DNA of 64,000 bases from positions 175,101,501-175,165,500 of the forward strand of contig CM032228.1 of the NCBI GenBank assembly GCA_019009955.1, read 5' to 3'. This document shows, one piece after another, positions 23,097 through 33,850 of this stretch. This DNA is from Riptortus pedestris (taxonomy: Eukaryota; Arthropoda; Insecta; Hemiptera; Alydidae). Made by a program: the position numbers and the translations under genes. Numbering within the stretch: position 1 is the stretch's first letter; each line of letters begins with the position of its first letter. The notes under the pieces are model-generated. The model had not been told where the DNA came from. It made no database searches and saw only the letters and a list, made by a program, of their open reading frames with translations.

Positions 23097-23985
23097 CATA
23101 AACGGCTGAATCGAATTTTATGAAACTTGGTATGTATATTACTACTAGCCCAACTTAGACTTTAGGCTATATTAATATTCTCTGAGACGAACAGGAGTGG
23201 GGGTTGTAAGGGAGGCCTGAAATTAAAAATAGCGGTATTTCGTTTCCTATTGGTTTTTTGGCAAATATGCACATAACAAATGTTGTTTATTTTGTTATTT
23301 AGAGTAAGTTTTGTTATATACACGTTTTTCGTATACCGAATTATAAACGAGATATAGACTAAAACCTATAGGGAAGTGAACAATTTTATTTGGCACAAAA
23401 GACTCAACCGAACTAAATAAAACTCGGTATGTGTATTAGCACTAACGCCTTCATTATAATAAGCCGTACCAACATTTCTAGGGACGGGCAGGAGTGGGGG
23501 TTATAAGGGAAGCCAGAAATTAAAAATAGCGATATTTCGTTTCTTATTGGTTTTTCGGCAAATATGAACATAACAAAAGTTGTTTATTTGGTTATTTAGA
23601 GTAACTTTTGTTATATACATTTTTGTCGTATACCGAAGTATAAATGAGTTATAAGCTAAAAACTATAGCGGGAGTCATTAATTTTATTGGGTCAAAAGAC
23701 TCAACCGAACTAAATAAAACTCGGTATGTATATTAGTGTTGACGCCCTAATTATCATAGACCATGCCAACATTTCTAGGGACGAGCACGAGTGGGGTTTG
23801 TAAGGGAGGCCTGAAATTAACAGTAGTGATATTTCGTTTCCTATTGGTTTTTCGACAAACATGCACATATCAAAAGTTGTTTACTTTGTTATTTAGAGTA
23901 ACTTTTGTGCGCATTCACTTTTGTCGTAAAATGAAGTAAACAAGGGATATACGCTAAACGGGAGTCATTAATATTAGTACTTATT
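23097..23985 (+). repeat. Three-copy tandem repeat, period about 297 bp
   Basis: Units begin at about 23097, 23394 and 23691. GGTATGT recurs at 23129, 23426 and 23723, exactly 297 bp apart. Each unit contains ATTTCGTTTCYTATTGGTTTT and AGAGTAACTTTTGT. The whole array lies inside the Helitron. Confidence 0.85.
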
Positions 23986-24800
23986 TAAGGGGTTTTAATA
24001 AAGGAATATTATGACAAATGATGTTATGTTTTATATGATTGTTCAAAGTCTGATTCGGATTAGTGAGGTAATAAATCTTCGTCACCCCCCCCCTAATAAC
24101 TTTGTTATTTATTTCCAATAGAAATATAAACTATAAGAGCATTTCCATTATTTAATTTGAATAATCTACCTTGATGTTATTGAAACAAATATTTAATATA
24201 ATAACAATTAAACGTTAATGGTAATGTCATTATGACAAAAAACAATATGCGTTTAAACACGATATGATATTTTCAGGGTGCCACTATTATTTAATTCCAT
24301 CCGGTAGATAAATTATAAAATAATGTTTTGCATCAATAATATAAGTAGAAGAATGTTGAGAAGTCTCATGCGGGAGCGGAAGATGACGGGAGCCTTACAC
24401 GTTAATTGAGTTTACTTATTTCCCGTCTGGCATTACTGGAAGCGATTTCCAGTGAGATTCACTAATACAAATATAATCTTACGTGCAAAATTTTGCCTAA
24501 ACTATGTGAGCTCGGATTGGCTTTTAAAAGGAAATATGTTTATTATAGATGATATTTAATTGTAATAAATGCTATCCATGATTATGTTTTGAATTATTGA
24601 AAATCGGTGAATCAAAAAGTGTAGAGGGATAGATTAGGAACACATTTTCATTTATCCTTCAAAAATAAAATTTCTATTCTATTATCCCCAAAAGTTACCC
24701 TTCAGGGTTGGCTATTTCGGAAAATCATTACGTCGTGGAGGGAAGTGTAATTGTACACATTGAAGTCTTACTATCAAAATACCATCATTAGTCAGTCAAG
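23986..24800. other. Helitron interior without coding sequence
   Basis: AT-rich; no helicase or replication-initiator motif was seen. Confidence 0.5.
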
Positions 24801-24808
24801 AATGATTT

Positions 24809-24835
24809 CCCGGGCATCGCCGGGTACCTTAGCTA

Positions 24836-24836
<1 letters not shown>
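24809..24836 (+). other. Helitron 3' terminal hairpin and CTAG end
   Basis: A 5-bp GC stem (CCCGG/CCGGG) with a 6-nt loop, then TACCTTAG and CTAG. In Helitrons this hairpin signals the end of rolling-circle transfer. Confidence 0.75.
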
Positions 24837-24875
<39 letters not shown>

Positions 24876-25010
24876 CTGTTACTGCTCTAGCGGTCGCAAT
24901 TATTATTTAATCTTTACCAAACTCGATATTTAGTCGTTTTATGTAAAAAGAAAGATCAAGTTCGTTAACAGCTGAAATCGGACCAGTGGAAGGGGGGGTT
25001 TAGAGGGGAG

Positions 25011-25394
25011 GTATTACGTAGAAGCTCGTGCTCTTTCTAGGAATCCTCCGAAGAAACAGGCCCTTAACTCTCGAAAACGAATACATAAACACAACAAGTT
25101 TTACAAAAATATTTGGTGGCTCCATACGAGCTCATTAGTAGCTGGAGTAGAGAAAATGAAACGCTTGAACAACTGGCAAAGGGAATGCATTTCAAATAGA
25201 GGACAATGCAAACAATGATATAGCTAGTGTACAAACGAACCCTTAACGGCAGTGACCCTGAGGACTCTGAGAGCTTAGCAACTTTAAATAAACAGGAAAG
25301 TTCAAATATACAAATATGGCGGGTATATCCGCTGTTGTAGGAATTTTAATACCTACAACATTGGATATAACAACTTTTTTGATCCAACTCATAT
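25011..25394. other. Unassigned sequence with a 9-bp hairpin
   Basis: It replaces the missing 5' part of the HINE-like copy, so may be another insertion or a rearrangement. TGTTGTAGG..CCTACAACA at about 25333-25362 is a perfect inverted repeat. No domain. Confidence 0.4.
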
Positions 25395-25580
25395 TATCCA
25401 GGATATTTCGAATTTTCAATTACCCCCACGCCCTCTAAACCCTCCCCCTCAACTAAGGCCGATTTCACTCATTACCTAACATGAACTTTAGAGTTCGATG
25501 AAACAGTTAAATATCGAGTATGGTATAAAGTAACCATACTCGATCAAATAAAAATTTTCAAGTCAAGATCGCAAAAATGT
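25395..25580 (+). mobile_element. HINE-like fragment, decayed
   Basis: Matches the middle block: GATATTTCGAATTTTC, CCCTCTAAACC, GGCCGATTTCA, TTAAATATCGAGTATGGT. Both ends are missing. Confidence 0.6.
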
Positions 25581-25709
25581 TTATTGATGACGTCATCGCA
25601 CAACGTTATGTGAATGTTCTAATCTATTAAATATCTGTTGAAAACAATATTTTATATGTAAGCATCGATTAAAGAGGTACATTGTACTACAGATTATTGT
25701 TAAAATGAA

Positions 25710-26026
25710 ATTAGTCTGAGTGGAGGCTTGCTCAAGGCTGAAGTTTAAAAATGCAAATACGTAACTCAGTGAATATTGGAAATAAAGAAAAATAGGGTAA
25801 GGTTTGTAGGAAAGTATATTTTCAACAAGATTGGTTCCATACTGCGTTTTAATCTAACGTATAATAACAAAGATATTTCGAATTTTCGTTATTTCCCCCA
25901 GTAAACCCGCTCCCACTGCTCCGATTTCAGCTATTAACAAACTTGTCCCTTAGTTTTGCATGAAACATTTATATATCGATGTTCTTAACGATCAAACAAT
26001 CATTTTGACTACTAGAGTGGTAGCAG

Positions 26027-26099
<73 letters not shown>

Positions 26100-26187
26100 T
26101 TTGAATGGGCCTCATTTTTCTCATCTACTAGGTAGGATCGATGGACATTTGAGGAAAATTTACCCTTAGAGAAATCTGCTAAACGAT
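25710..26187 (+). mobile_element. HINE-like element, decayed, with compound (CA)n(TA)n(CA)n
   Basis: Middle block from TTGCTCAAGGCTGAAG through CCGATTTCAGCTATTAACAA and ACTAGAGTGGTAGCAGAC; compound microsatellite 26030-26098; then ATGGGCCTCATTTTTCTC and a shortened 3' end (GAGAAATCTGCTAAA). About 60 bp before the 3' end, including the left arm of the hairpin, has been deleted. Confidence 0.7.
26030..26098. repeat. Compound (CA)n(TA)n(CA)n microsatellite
   Basis: CA units flank about 22 TA units at the HINE-like internal microsatellite position. Confidence 0.95.
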
Positions 26188-27042
26188 GTATAGGAGAAAC
26201 CTCAATTACTGAAAAGAAGAATCATACAACAAGATAAACGTTGACAATAGAGACGATAAAACGTCTCTAGTCGACCACGCTATTAAATACACGCATAATT
26301 TTTAATTTGTAAACATAACTAAGAGGGTGAGTTAGTGACAGAGGCCCAGGTGCTGTTAAGAATGTAGTATCTCGTATTGAATTGGCCATAAAGTAGAGAA
26401 TTCACTTTCCGTGTACAAATGAGACGCAATGCATTTGCAGTTTTGAGATTAAGTGGAATATATACAATGAATTTTCCAACAATATGGAAAAGGTCAAGTG
26501 TTTAGAAGATACCCTGATCAAATATCCCCCTATAATCTGACCCCTTGATTGAATCTAATCCAGTCAATCTAAATGGAATAGGACAAATACCCTACATAGC
26601 AGATCATTTCCCTTATATATATATATATATTGAGAGATAACATTAATTTATAGCTATAAGATTAATGGACATGAGACAGATGGTAGGGAATGGTAGGGTA
26701 TAAATATACTTTTAATGGATTTAATGAAGGAAGTTGGCTGTTATAATGCGGTTATTTATATAAAAATTTAAAAGCAAAGTGTTTAAAAATCAGTTAAATT
26801 ATAAAATGACCTAAATGGTTCTTTAGAGGCCACACCAGTAAAAGAGTTTCCAATATCAAGAATCCTTCTTGGGCGACAATTTGGAATGTTTGATAAGAGT
26901 CAACAGACAAACAGCTGTTTATCTTCAGTGATTCCATATACTCCTTTCCAAAGAGTGTGGAGAGGAAACCCCTCTTGAGATAAATATACAACAGATAAGA
27001 AGAAACAGCGATCTGGTCCGAATGATATTTAAATTAGAATCT
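26188..27042. other. No recognised gene
   Basis: AT-rich; short (TA)n at about 26616-26632. A 65-codon minus-strand frame at 26794-26991 has no domain. Confidence 0.45.
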
Positions 27043-27085
27043 CCCATTTAGGTTCTGATATCTGCCGTAACAGAACCTAAATGGG
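27043..27085. repeat. Perfect 15-bp inverted repeat with 13-nt spacer
   Basis: CCCATTTAGGTTCTG (27043-27057) and its exact reverse complement (27071-27085). No related copy was found in the window. Confidence 0.85.
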
Positions 27086-27207
27086 TACCTAAAAACGTGT
27101 GCTGTACAAGCGAGGAGGATGAAGGCCCAGGGAGAGCAATATCACCAAGGAGCAATGATAAATATAAAAAAATCAAACTTGATGGCAAGGGTCTCCAATT
27201 AAAGACA

Positions 27208-27530
27208 TTTTTTTTTTCCGGTGCAATCTTTATTGAACCTGCCCTACATGTTTCGTGGTTTATTTGCCATTGGTGTTAAACCAAATTAATTACTAACATA
27301 CAATTTTTATGAAGTAGTAGTGTCCGTAATCCCTGCAATCAAGCTAGCCGTTCTCCAAACTCTGGCCTTTGATCCTCCTTTTCCCACCAAGCTGACCTTT
27401 CCCTCTCGGTTCTGGAGCAAATAGGCTTTCTTATACGATCTAACTCCTTCAATGAAACCTTCAATGAAAACAAATACCTGACCTAAAATTCCAGTACCAA
27501 AGAAAATTTTAAATACATTTTGGAGACATT
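27208..27530 (-). pseudogene. 5'-truncated retrocopy (3' end of an unidentified mRNA)
   Basis: On the minus strand a frame of about 70 codons (27525-27310; includes FVFIEGFIEGVRSYKKAY and ends AGITDTTTS-stop) is followed by about 90 bp, AATAAA, 11 bases, and a run of 10 A (T-run 27208-27217). AATGTCT lies just before the 5' end and again directly after the A-run, as a target duplication would. A poly(A) tail, poly(A) signal and truncated 5' end indicate reverse transcription of an mRNA. I do not recognise the protein. The frame has no stop, so it could instead be a last exon with an A-rich 3' flank. Confidence 0.5.
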
Positions 27531-28018
27531 AATAAACGTAGCAAAGACTGGGGTTAAAATGTGTCACATGTCGAATTAGTGAATATGCCGGAATTGAATA
27601 GCTTTTTACACTGATCCACTTAAATGGTCATATAACTGAAATGTAATTCCAATTCTGTGAAAATTTAAATCATATAATCATTTCCCTGAAGGTATTCGGG
27701 TTTGAAGGACGAACCTCCCTTGCTTTTGAACAGTGTTAATTGCTTTTGGGTATTTGAATGCACTCACAACCCTGTCAGCTAATATCGGTCCAAACCTACT
27801 CCAATATTTCTCATTACACCTTCCTTCAAATGCAATCATACTGCCCGATGGTGATTGTTAAGCCTCGAAAATTATAATTTTCGTTTTAGTCGCAAATGAA
27901 TTATAATGAAATAGAGGTTTTCTTATTGAAAAAAAAATGTCCTCCATTGAAAGAATTAATTTCTCCGAAATATTAGCTATCAAGATGGCAGAAAACCATT
28001 CTCTGTTTTTGAATATTG
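27531..28018. other. No recognised gene
   Basis: AT-rich; nothing recognised. Confidence 0.5.
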
Positions 28019-28085
28019 AAAAGTCCGTCTCGCAGGTGTAAACTAAACAGATTTCCTACTAGCTGTAATTTTACGCTGACAATGT
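28019..28085 (+). mobile_element. HINE-like 5' end fragment
   Basis: AAAGTCCGTCTCGCAGG, then TAAACTAAACAGATTTCC, match the first 45 bp of the family. The first hairpin has lost its right arm. Confidence 0.6.
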
Positions 28086-28352
28086 TGTCTCAATTTTTTT
28101 TTTGCTATTTCTCCACTAACCTATGAAATCATAACTTCAAGTTGGGCATGAGATTATCAGTGGTACAATTAGTGAAAATCCAACGTATAGGAGTTGATGT
28201 TAACTGAATGGTGAACAAAAAAAAAGTACAACCAGCTAACTTAATAAACTAATTATAGAAATAGTTTATGAAACACCAATTGTAGAAAATACGCCATTAA
28301 AAAATTGATAATACACAGACAACAGAAAATAACGGATAAATTTCAGGCTTTT

Positions 28353-28680
28353 AACAGATAATCTTTAAGGGAAATCAGCTATTGAAGTTTTTCTCATGGC
28401 ACGATTTTTGCAATGGTTGCAACCACTCTAGTGGCCGCAAGTTTTATCTTATCATTACAAAAATCGGCATATATGCGTTTTTGTGCAAAACTAAAGATCA
28501 AGTTCGTTAACGGCTTAAATAAGGGTATTTGGTAAGGGGGGGGGAGTTGAAAGGAGGGGAAGATTTCGAAAAGTTGAAATATTTCCGTTTTAATACATCG
28601 GACCGAAAACTTATATACAACCAATTATATTGCAAATGTAAGTGCCTATAAATGCGAAAACTACTTACATGTAAAATTAA
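28353..28680 (-). mobile_element. HINE-like element lacking the microsatellite
   Basis: The 3' hairpin remnant (AAGGGAAATCAGCTATTGAAG) is fused after about 35 bp to CAACCACTCTAGTGGCCGCAA, so the TA tract and its right flank are deleted. Middle blocks continue to about 28640 with a G-run at 28536-28544. Confidence 0.7.
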
Positions 28681-28689
28681 ACAGAGTTA

Positions 28690-29230
28690 ATCACATATTT
28701 TAAGAAGTACGAAGTAGATGAAAGCCACCGACCGATAGAAGGACTTTTGGCGTCGGAAGTGTCTAGACTAAGGATCTAGCCCATTCTAGGTGTTCTCCTT
28801 CGATGTCGCCGCTCGTCTATAAAGCGGTCCAGCTCGCCCCGAGAGTTAGTTTGTTCTCTGCTCTCTAATAACAGAGCGTTCAGTGAAGCTTTAGTGAACA
28901 GTGCGTTTTAGTTGCAGTGCGGCAAAGGGTTTTATGTGTAGTTGTGCCATGATTCTGCAAAGAATAGTATAATGCCGTGTCTAAGTAAAGGACAGTGCAG
29001 TGCCGCGTTTTTGTGAACTTCAGTGATCGTGTGTAATTTATTGGACTGTCTAATAAGACGAACAGTGAAGCTATCAGTGCATTTTGTGGGTAGTAGTAAA
29101 GAATAATTAACCAAGTGTGTAGTGCATTGATAAATAAATTGTGCAGTGATAAAAACTGATGAAGATTGTCTTTGTTTTCTTTTTCAATTCAAAAGAACCC
29201 TAATAAACAACGTTATTATTTTGGTAATAA
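28690..29230 (+). mobile_element. LTR fragment related to the 41.1-kb solo LTR
   Basis: Shares with 41440-41790, in the same order, CAGTGCAGTGCCGCG, TTATTGGACTGT, CTATCAGTG, AATAATTAACCAAG and AATTGTGCAGTGATAAA. A TATA-like CTATAAAGCGG at about 28817 lies upstream, as expected for an LTR promoter. The LTR ends (TGTTGCG/GTAACA) were not found, so it is partial or a divergent subfamily. No internal region is attached. Confidence 0.6.
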
Positions 29231-29439
29231 TTTTTTTTTATTATTTTTTATAAACTCCTACTCATTTCATATTAATAAAAAGCTGTTATATCATTGAACA
29301 AAATATTCTAAGCTTAATATCGAATATATTGTTTTCAAGAGTCCTTTGTTATGGGAAATAAATACAAATTCGTTGTGATGACGTCGTCGACTAATATTTT
29401 ACGTACTTTTCTGGGAAATGTTTACTTTATCTATACCAT
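29231..29439. other. AT-rich spacer
   Basis: Nothing recognised. Confidence 0.4.
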
Positions 29440-29770
29440 ACTCTACATTTAACCGTTTCAATCAACACGAAGGATAATATTTGTTAGTGGCTGATATTGG
29501 ACCTGGAATAGTTCCAGGGATCCGAAAATACAAAATAACTTTGTTATCCATATGAGTAGGACCGAAAAATGTATGGAACTAAGCTTGCTAAGCTATTGAC
29601 GTTCTACAATTACTGTATGATGTGTTATTTCGTAACTCATATATTAACCAAGTTATTCGTGTTTTCTCTTCCTGTGTCCGTTTTCAACTGAACTTTTACA
29701 TAGAAATAGAGATGGTGGTAAGATGAAATCAGCTTAGTTTACGCAGCCCCTGCGTGACAGTCTTTTTATT
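29440..29770 (-). mobile_element. HINE-like element, 5' half, decayed
   Basis: Minus-strand 5' end GACTGTCACGCAGGGGCTGC at about 29762, then middle blocks (ATATTAACCAAG, AGTAGGACCGAAAAA). Truncated before the microsatellite. Confidence 0.6.
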
Positions 29771-29952
29771 TTTATCCTCACAAAAGCCCTTCCCCCTATC
29801 CTCCAGATACGACTGTTAACAATTTTTATCTTTGGTTACCTATAAATTGTTTCAATATACAGTATGGCATCAATCAAGTAAATATTGAGATCTTGAAAAA
29901 ATAACCTTACGATGTATAAACAATAGAAGTAAATAAAGAAAAAAAAAAGGGG

Positions 29953-30237
29953 AAAAGTACGTCACGCAGGGGCTGCGTAAACTAAACATATTTCCTGCGT
30001 AAAGTTTAACATTAGATAAATCTACATACCGGTAACACAACACCAAAATTCCCCGACGGGAAGCATCTGAAATATAAACAAATAGTTCTGACAACTTCTC
30101 ACCGGAAAGAAAAATAATTACTGAAATATATCTAAATATAACTTACTAATTTGATTGAAAACTATTTACTATATCTATTACTGTAATTTATAATGAATCA
30201 GAATCATTTTTATCTCAATCAATCAAATTTACGTAGT
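29953..30237 (+). mobile_element. HINE-like long-form 5' segment (array unit 1)
   Basis: 5' end AAAGTACGTCACGCAGGGGC, followed by the long-form block ending TAATGAATCAGAATCATTTT..AGTCC. It abuts the next unit head-to-tail. Confidence 0.65.
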
Positions 30238-30238
30238 C

Positions 30239-31808
30239 CAAAAGTCCGTCACGCAGGGGCTGCGTAAACTAAGCAGATTTCCCACGTGAAGTTTTACAAT
30301 AGAGAAATTTCACGAGAGCCGAGCCAGTCAAAGAAACAGCCGAACTAGCTTTTGGCGGGAAAGTAACTCTCGTCCGTTAGGCTCCGAGATTAAATTAAAA
30401 ACAATTCAATCTCAAAAAAACAACAAGAACACAAAACCTTTAATGATAGCAGCGCTCTGAACACTTATTACACCAACACTAAATAGTACCACAGAATATC
30501 CATTATTTGTAAGACTTAATACTGCTGTGAATATTAAGTAAACAAATAAAGGGCAAGTCAAATGGTAAGAACCTTCCTGATAGCAAACAGTCTGAGTTCT
30601 AAACAATCAGGTTAGCCAGCTTTTACCGGAAATAAAAGCAATTACGGAAATATATTTGAATATAAGTTATAAATTTTATTCATATAACTATTTATTATAT
30701 CTAGTACTGTAATTAATAATAGACCAGAATAATTTTAATCACAACCATTCCAAATTTAGGAATCCGGGAAGAAAATAGAAAGGGGGGGGGTCAAAATACG
30801 ATTCAGACGGTTATGAGATTTTCACATGATTAAGGAACTAGCAGGTTAGCCAGCGAAGGTTTACAATAGATAAATATACATACAGGTAACACTTCCGTGA
30901 ATATTAGTGAATAATTACAAACGGCAATGAGAAATCTTTCAGTGAATTTACAATATAAGTTAATAGTCCCTACAACGTAATACTGCTGGATTGTAAACAA
31001 ACAGGTTAGCCAACCTTGTAGTGCAGTATCGATAGATAGACCGGAAAAACAAACAATTAAAGATATATATCTGAATATAAAATATTAATTTTATTGGAAA
31101 CTATTTATTATAGTTAGTGGAGTAATTTGAAATGAATCAAAATAATTTCTATCTCAATCAGTCAGATTTTTGTAGTCCAAGAAAAAAAAGGGGGGGGGTT
31201 CAACAGAACGTATTTGTTTGTACCTCGTAAAATAAAGCTTTGTTGAAAACAATATTTTGTATTTAACCTAATAATGAGGTGGTTCATTAGATATCAGCTT
31301 ATTATTAATATGTCCCTAGTAGGAGTAGGGGTTTACTGAAAGCGGAACTCATTACCTTAAAATTCAAATATCTCGGTTAATACTCATTATACAGAAAATA
31401 TGTATAGAACAATATTTATAGTAAATGTAATTTGCAATAAGATTGATTTTATACATTTTTTCGATTCGACATATAGTAACGGAGATATTTCGAATTTTCG
31501 AAAATCCTCCCCTCTAAACCCCCCCTCTCACTGGTCCGATTTCAGCCGTTAACGAACTTGATCTTTCTTTTTACATAAAACGACTGAATTTCGAGTTTTG
31601 TAACGATCAAACAAAAATTGCGACCGCTAGAGCGGTAACAGACAAATATATAGATATACATATAGATATATATATATACAGTTTTGAACGGACCTCATTT
31701 TCGTCATCTACTAAGTAGGATCAATGGACATTTGAAGAAAAATGTCGAAAATTCCGTCATGAGTACAACCTCAATAGCTGATTTCCCTGAAGGGAAATCT
31801 GCTAAAAA
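30239..31808 (+). mobile_element. HINE-like long-form element (array unit 2), both ends
   Basis: 5' end AAAGTCCGTCACGCAGGGGC; 3' end GGGAAATCTGCTAAAA at about 31807. Contains two further repeats of the long-form block (30605-30790 and 31005-31198), each ending in a G-run (30782-30790, 31190-31198), then the standard middle, a short TA/GATA tract (31645-31679), and the 3' hairpin. The extra blocks suggest internal duplication or collapse of several units. Confidence 0.65.
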
Positions 31809-32293
31809 CTTAAAACGGGGAGGGGGGCTCAACAGAACATATTTGCATGTATCTCGTATAATAAAGGTCTCTTGAAAACAATATTTGTTATTTAAGCTTT
31901 AAGTAACGTGGTTTATTAAATAACCGAGTATTGTTTATGTAACATGAGTAAGAGTGGAGGTTTTCTAAGGTCTGAAAACTGAAAAATGCAAATGTCTGGG
32001 TTATATAGTTTCAAGATAAAGAATAAATGTATATAACAATATTTAACATATGAGTAACTCAATAACCTTATATTAACAATAGTACAGATAATTTGCAATA
32101 AGATTGGTTTTATACACTTTTTCAATCCGACGTATAGTAACGGAGATATTTCGAATTTTCTTCCTCTCCCTGGTCCGATTTCTGCCGTTAAGGAACTTCT
32201 TGATCTTTCTTTTTACATAAAACCACTAAATATCGAGTTTGGTAACGATCAAACTATAATTACGACGGCTAGAGCGGTAAAAGTCAATTATAT

Positions 32294-32370
<77 letters not shown>

Positions 32371-32498
32371 TCTGAACAACGACCTCATTTTCGTCATCTC
32401 CTGGATCGATGGACATTTGAAGACAAATTTCGAAAATCGTGTCATGAGTAGGTCCTGAATAGCTGATTTCTCTTGAGGGAAATCTCCTAAAAACCTTG
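31809..32498 (+). mobile_element. HINE-like element (array unit 3), lacking the 5' end
   Basis: Starts within a few bases of unit 2's 3' end at the G-run block (31817-31827), runs through the middle, the (CA)n(TA)n tract 32295-32366 and the 3' hairpin (TGATTTCTCTTGAGGGAAATC). Head-to-tail with unit 2. Confidence 0.7.
32295..32366. repeat. Compound (CA)n(TA)n microsatellite
   Basis: About 14 CA units followed by about 21 TA units, at the family's internal microsatellite site. Confidence 0.95.
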
Positions 32499-33465
32499 GA
32501 GCCCAACAACCTCAACGGAACTTTTCAAAACCATGCAAAGTACGGTATTTGTTAAGGTTAAAATTAAATTTCCTCATTTTACAAGTTAAAATATTTTCGT
32601 TTGGTTCTTTGATTATGGAGGCAACATTGGGTAAAACCTGCAACCCTCACTGATATTGTATTGCAGCCTTTAATCGTCCTCAGAGATTTTTATGTTTGGA
32701 TTAGTTTCAAGTGAATTTATCATCTTCTGAGTACACCTGAAGAAAAGGGAGTGTCTTATGATAAGATGGATATTAATTTCTAAATCTTCAGTTTTAGATT
32801 GAAAGTTAATTCCATCTCACAAATCCAATTTGATCTTATTAAGGAAAATTATTACATGACAGGTTAACAGCAACTTGTGTTTTCTCTCAAATTTCATCAA
32901 TTTATGAAGAAAGGTTATTGGTTATCAATAAATAACCCACAGTATTTTATTTCAATCATAACTAAATTTCATTTGCGTTAATGAGAATTTTTGACCGCTT
33001 GGGTCATTTTATCATTGTGAAATTCATTTACCCATTCGTGGTCAAACATTTTTCAACGTATATTAGGTAAAACAATAGAGAGGACTTAGCAAAATGCTCA
33101 AGGGAGAGGGCTCTGCTAAAGCAAACATAGAGAAAACCTAGTCTAATAAATAAACCGTTTATATTTTATTATCTTGAAGGTAGAGAGGGCGTAAAAGGCT
33201 TGCTACATAAAACCCTTGAAGTTAAGCTCCTGTTAGTATTCTAATCAAATGCATTTTCTTGATAAAATATATTAGTATATATTACGATTATGATTCTCTG
33301 CTTCAGTTCGAAATATATTAATAAGGCTTTGTTATCCCTAAAACTGCAATTCCAAAATGTGAAATTATGACACTTTTGTATGAATTCATTGTGAGAAATA
33401 GATCTCGAAACCCTTTAACATTAATCTACAAAAGATAATTTTGGTTTTATCAAGCTGCTTAATAA
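32499..33465. other. No recognised gene
   Basis: AT-rich; nothing recognised. Confidence 0.5.
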
Positions 33466-33545
33466 GTGGCCCGTATTGTCATTATAAAAGCGCTGATCTT
33501 AATACTATTGGTAAAACTCCAGTCATGGGCTCGATTCCATCATTA
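33466..33545 (+). mobile_element. Possible tRNA-like SINE fragment
   Basis: GGGCTCGATTCCA near 33520-33533 resembles a pol III B box (GGTTCGAATCC), with TGGTAAAACTCCAG before it. Only part of a tRNA-like fold can be traced. Confidence 0.3.
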
Positions 33546-33562
33546 AAATTGAAATAGATCAA

Positions 33563-33850
33563 TCTGAAGTATACAGTAGGCCTGTTTTTCTCTAAATTAC
33601 GTTTCACTTTACAGAGCGCACTTTCAGAGCAACTGCTCCAATTTCAGTGTCTGTTGACATATAAAAAACCTACGAAAATCATGCAACCAACAATATTTGA
33701 ACTAACAACCTTAACCTAAAAAAAAAAAAAATAAAGAAAACCAAATTAAAAAACAAGAGAAGCTGTCAACAATAGATCAAAATTGAAATAAATACCACAG
33801 AAAAACGGGGGATGAAAACCTAAACCAACAATTATATCTAGGACTTAATA
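33563..33850 (-). repeat. Left inverted arm of the outer Penelope-like element
   Basis: On the minus strand CACTGAAATTGGAGCAGTTGC, then TCTGAAAGTGCGCTCTG, keeps the hammerhead-like order near 33640-33605, with one base of CTGANGA-A altered. Confidence 0.7.

Larger units (their letters stand above)
22963..24836 (+). mobile_element. Non-autonomous Helitron inserted in a TA tract
   Basis: The 3' end is diagnostic: a CCCGG..CCGGG hairpin (24809-24824) followed 8 bp later by CTAG (24833-24836) and a target T. Helitrons insert between A and T, which a TA repeat supplies. The 5' side begins near ATAAAATTGTAACCTCTGTC; the exact first base cannot be set because it merges with the TA tract. The TTTCACGCATAAACGGCTGAA block is, from memory, typical of many arthropod Helitrons. 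No Rep/helicase coding remains. Contains a three-copy tandem repeat. Confidence 0.75.
22808..25010 (-). mobile_element. HINE-like element split by a Helitron
   Basis: The 3' half (22808-22962: hairpin GATTTCCCTTAAGGGAAATC, GACCTCATTTTCGTC in reverse, TA tract) and the next block (24837-25010: TA tract, ACTGCTCTAGCGGTCGCAAT, AAGATCAAGTTCGTTAACAG) are the two sides of one minus-strand copy. The 1.87-kb Helitron fills the gap inside the TA tract. The copy stops at 25010, before its usual GATTTTCGAAAATTCG block, so its 5' end is lost. Confidence 0.75.

Noticed and set aside
23097..23985. Possible CRISPR or satellite array
   Set aside because: Only three units, no short repeat-spacer pattern, and located inside a Helitron.
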